From NCBI GenBank assembly GCA_021846695.1, contig JAJZWN010000019.1, positions 14,570-22,855 on the forward strand: a DNA stretch of 8,286 nucleotides. The letters are read 5' to 3'. The notes beneath the pieces are model-generated. The model did no database searches and was not told the DNA's origin. It worked only from the letters and a program-made list of their open reading frames with translations. This stretch comes from Thermoplasmata archaeon (GTDB taxonomy: Archaea; Thermoplasmatota; Thermoplasmata; Thermoplasmatales; Thermoplasmataceae). Every line of letters starts with the position of its first letter. The stretch's first letter is position 1. The position numbers were made by a program, and so were the translations under genes. Of the stretch, positions 6,241-8,286 are shown one piece after another.

Positions 6241-7072
6241 TTTTGGTGATTTTGATAAATTAGTTGGAGGGCATGTATCAATAGCAGGAAGTATCGGGCT
6301 TTCACCGGAGAGGGCTGCTGCCTTTGGGTTCAATACATTCCAGATATTTGTTAAAAGCAACCTCCAGTGGAAATATAAGCCTGTTACTGAAGAAGAGGTG
6401 GAAAATTTCAGGGATGGAGTAAAGAAATTCCATATGGCAAAACCGGTTGTACACGCCACATATCTTTTAAACCTCGGTTCAGAAAACCGCGAACTGGTTG
6501 AGAAGTCTATGGATGACATAAAATATGAGATAGAGGTATGCAATAGAATTGGAGTTGACAGGCTGGTACTGCACCCAGGTTCCAATAGCAACAGGGAGAT
6601 TGCATTAAATTCGATTATGGAATTGTTAAATTCACTGGAAACAGGAAATGTGACAATGCTTATAGAAAATTCATCTGGCAAAGGAAACACGGTTCCAGCA
6701 ACATCGGAAGAGATGGGAAAAATGCTGGATTTATCAAAAAATAAGATAGGCATATGCCTGGATACATGCCATTTCTTTGCTGGGGGTTATGATTTGAAAA
6801 ATGGCTACAAAGAATCTATTGATTCACTGAGATCCAATGGTATTACAGGCCATATAGGCGCATTGCATATCAATGATTCAATGTTTGATATTGGCTCTAA
6901 AAAAGACAGGCACGAAAATATTGGGAATGGATACATAGGAGATGCTGGATTTTCAAACATAATAAATGACAGGACATTCAATAATATACCTATGATTATG
7001 GAAACTCCCGGTGGAGATGAACATTATTCAGGAAATATGGAAAAATTGAAGAGCTTGCTGGTGGTGCAATGA
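6221..7072 (+). CDS. nfo: Endonuclease IV (AP endonuclease, trinuclear zinc TIM barrel)
   Basis: A 283-residue DNA-repair enzyme that cleaves 5' of abasic sites and trims blocked 3' ends in base excision repair. All nine metal ligands known from E. coli Nfo can be placed: His78 (VVHATY), His118 (VLHPGS), Glu149 (LIENSSG), Asp181 and His184 (CLDTCHFFAGGYD), His216 (ALHINDS), Asp229 and His231 (KDRHENIGNGYIG), and Glu261 (METPGG). Length is normal. The family N-terminus GGHVSIAGS begins at residue 16, so about 14 extra residues precede it. No closer in-frame start exists; ATG 6224 is the only near alternative. The first 20 nt overlap the end of the trmB-like gene in an ATGATGATGAATGATG stretch with no Shine-Dalgarno, indicating translational coupling. 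It overlaps the DUF1015 gene by ATGA. Confidence 0.95.
   Translation: MMKSKCDFGDFDKLVGGHVSIAGSIGLSPERAAAFGFNTFQIFVKSNLQWKYKPVTEEEVENFRDGVKKFHMAKPVVHATYLLNLGSENRELVEKSMDDIKYEIEVCNRIGVDRLVLHPGSNSNREIALNSIMELLNSLETGNVTMLIENSSGKGNTVPATSEEMGKMLDLSKNKIGICLDTCHFFAGGYDLKNGYKESIDSLRSNGITGHIGALHINDSMFDIGSKKDRHENIGNGYIGDAGFSNIINDRTFNNIPMIMETPGGDEHYSGNMEKLKSLLVVQ
7060..7066 (+). promoter_or_regulatory. Ribosome binding site of the DUF1015 gene
   Basis: GGTGGTG ends two bases before the ATG at 7069. It differs by one base from GGAGGTG and is embedded in the last codons of nfo. Together with the ATGA overlap it supports this start and coupled translation. Confidence 0.5.
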
Positions 7073-8229
7073 ATATTAAAGAATTCAAACCGTATATATT
7101 CTCAGGAAACATAGTAGATTCAGTATCGCCTCCATTCGACACAATAACAATTGAACAGGAAAAAAAGCTCCGGGCTGCAAAGTATAACATTACAGCATTA
7201 AGCCTTCCGGAGTATGGAAATTCCAGTTTAACACCGGAAAAACTCATCAAAAAATGGATTGGCGATAATGTTATCTACCCTTACGGGAAAGATATTATAA
7301 TAATATTGAAACAGGTATTTTACATTAATAAGGAAATTATTACAAGGTACGGCATCATATCGCTTGCGGAAATAGATAGTAGCCTGAAAGCACATGAAAG
7401 TACATTTGAAAAACAGGTTCTGGAAAGAAAAAATGTAATGATCTCACTGAACGGGGAGCCGGAGCCAATTTTCATTGTTGTGCCAGATAATGGGTTTGAT
7501 AAAATGGTCAGGAGATTTGCCAGCAACCTTGAGGAAAAATTCAAATTTGAGGAGCCGAGTGGAGTGGAAAATTATGTTTATTTTCTGGAAGACCAGGAAA
7601 AAATAGAAAAACTGAAAGATTCCATAAAGAATGACCAGGGGATAGTTGCGGATGGGCACCACCGTACACAGGCAATAAAGGATTTAAAAAAGGAAACAGG
7701 AGACAGTTTCTGGAATTATGCCATGGCATATATAACTTCAATATATGACAATGGATTAATGATTGGTGGAGTAGACAGGCTTGTCTACAGGACCAACTTT
7801 GAGGAGAATATCCCTAAAATAGAAAATTTATTTGACGTAACTGTTGAACGTACAATAGTGGAAGATAATAATATTCGTGTTTATAGCAGGGGGCTTTTCT
7901 ATAAGCTTGTACCTAAAAAATATGCAATTGACCAGGTAATGGATAGCAAGTATGAAGTATCCACTGAAATAGTAAATAAGATATTATTCGGGGAAGTGCT
8001 GGGAATTAACAAAAGTAACATGCAAACAAAAATAGGGTATATATATAATACCACAGATGCCATAAATGCGGTGGATATGCATGAATGCGACTTTGCCATT
8101 ATAATACCGCCATGGCAGAAGGATGTTTTCCTGAAAATGGCTCTGGATGGCGTAATATTCCCGCAGAAATCAACATATTTTTATCCAAAAATCCCATCAG
8201 GAATTGCTATTTACCTCAAGCCATCGTAG
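7069..8229 (+). CDS. DUF1015 family protein (unknown function, DGHHR motif)
   Basis: A 386-residue soluble protein carrying the full set of DUF1015 signatures. These are VSPPFD near the N-terminus (19-24), KAHESTFEKQVLER (107-120; the family H-E-x-T motif), VADGHHRTQAI (193-203), and PQKSTYFYPKIPSG (365-378) at the C-terminus. Length is slightly short of the roughly 400-residue family norm but both ends are present. The DGHHR motif recalls nucleotide-binding motifs of ParB-fold enzymes such as the ADP-dependent serine kinase SerK. From memory, bacterial members are often found beside serine-biosynthesis genes, so a kinase-like role is possible but unproven. The start overlaps the nfo stop as ATGA with a ribosome site. 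The stop codon TAG at 8227-8229 lies inside the tRNA-Thr gene, so its last three codons are shared with the tRNA acceptor strand. Confidence 0.85.
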   Translation: MNIKEFKPYIFSGNIVDSVSPPFDTITIEQEKKLRAAKYNITALSLPEYGNSSLTPEKLIKKWIGDNVIYPYGKDIIIILKQVFYINKEIITRYGIISLAEIDSSLKAHESTFEKQVLERKNVMISLNGEPEPIFIVVPDNGFDKMVRRFASNLEEKFKFEEPSGVENYVYFLEDQEKIEKLKDSIKNDQGIVADGHHRTQAIKDLKKETGDSFWNYAMAYITSIYDNGLMIGGVDRLVYRTNFEENIPKIENLFDVTVERTIVEDNNIRVYSRGLFYKLVPKKYAIDQVMDSKYEVSTEIVNKILFGEVLGINKSNMQTKIGYIYNTTDAINAVDMHECDFAIIIPPWQKDVFLKMALDGVIFPQKSTYFYPKIPSGIAIYLKPS

Positions 8230-8286
8230 CTCAGCAGGAAGAGTGGCTGATTCGTAATCAGCAGGTCGCGAGTTCAAATCTCGCCG
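8220..8286 (+). tRNA. tRNA-Thr (anticodon CGT), 3' end cut by the window edge
   Basis: The cloverleaf can be drawn by eye. The 5' acceptor strand is GCCATCG (8220-8226), followed by U8-A9 (8227-8228). The D arm is GCTC/GAGT with loop AGCAGGAA containing A14, G18-G19 and A21; G10 pairs with U25 as a wobble. The anticodon stem is GCTGA/TCAGC with loop TTCGTAA, giving anticodon CGT for the Thr codon ACG. The variable region is AGGTC. The T arm is GCGAG/CTCGC with loop TTCAAAT. The final CG (8285-8286) pairs with positions 6-7, so about five acceptor bases plus the discriminator are missing to the right. G1 and C2 fit archaeal threonine identity. No intron is present. The first ten bases are shared with the DUF1015 coding sequence on the same strand. 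Confidence 0.93.

Noticed and set aside
8174..8213. Possible tRNA promoter (CATATTTTTATCC near 8174-8186, or GCTATTTACC near 8206-8215) inside the DUF1015 gene.
   Set aside because: Neither sits at the expected 25 nt from the tRNA 5' end, and both encode conserved or near-conserved protein residues. A short-leader transcript cannot be excluded but is not supported.
1..8286. CRISPR arrays, insertion sequences, transposase remnants or integration sites, including attachment at the tRNA-Thr gene.
   Set aside because: No regularly spaced repeats, transposase-like frames or terminal inverted repeats were seen. The tRNA 3' end where integrases usually act is outside the window.

Overview
The window reads as chromosomal DNA of an AT-rich archaeon. 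The evidence is a Dpo4-type Y-family polymerase with a C-terminal PCNA-binding tail, an archaeal-type fused CoaBC, a TrmB-type regulator, heavy use of AGA/AGG and ATA codons, and BRE/TATA boxes about 25 nt upstream of two start codons. The gene mix and composition are most like Thermoplasmatales (Ferroplasma/Acidiplasma/Picrophilus-like acidophiles). That placement is inference from protein style; no database search was possible.

Layout. (1) 1-831, plus strand: the C-terminal part of an acyl-CoA synthetase, cut by the left edge. (2) 839-2287, minus strand: a 14-TM DHA2-type MFS exporter, convergent with (1) and separated from it by 7 bp. It has a GC-rich, dyad-bearing leader upstream (about 2301-2361). 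(3) 2384-5267, minus strand: a probable transcription unit read coaBC, then a Dpo4-like polymerase, then a DUF309 protein. (4) 5268-5526: a 259-bp divergent intergenic region with a promoter at each end and three short dyads between them. (5) 5527-8286, plus strand: a tightly packed unit of a TrmB-like regulator, endonuclease IV (nfo), a DUF1015 protein and tRNA-Thr(CGT). The coding sequences overlap by 20 and 4 nt, and the DUF1015 gene runs 10 nt into the tRNA.

How the parts may fit together. The regulator sits at a divergent promoter region. One side leads to an AP endonuclease and the other reaches a lesion-bypass polymerase through coaBC. Abasic sites are a plausible shared substrate, especially in an acidophile, so a co-regulated base-damage divergon is reasonable but unproven. 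CoaBC makes 4'-phosphopantetheine for CoA, which the acyl-CoA synthetase family consumes, but those genes are not in one operon.

The most distinctive local feature is the junction at 8220-8229. The DUF1015 stop codon TAG is made of tRNA nucleotides U8-A9-G10, and its last codons are the tRNA acceptor strand. Excision of the tRNA from a joint transcript would remove the mRNA's stop codon. Most other content is ordinary, well-conserved housekeeping and repair machinery.
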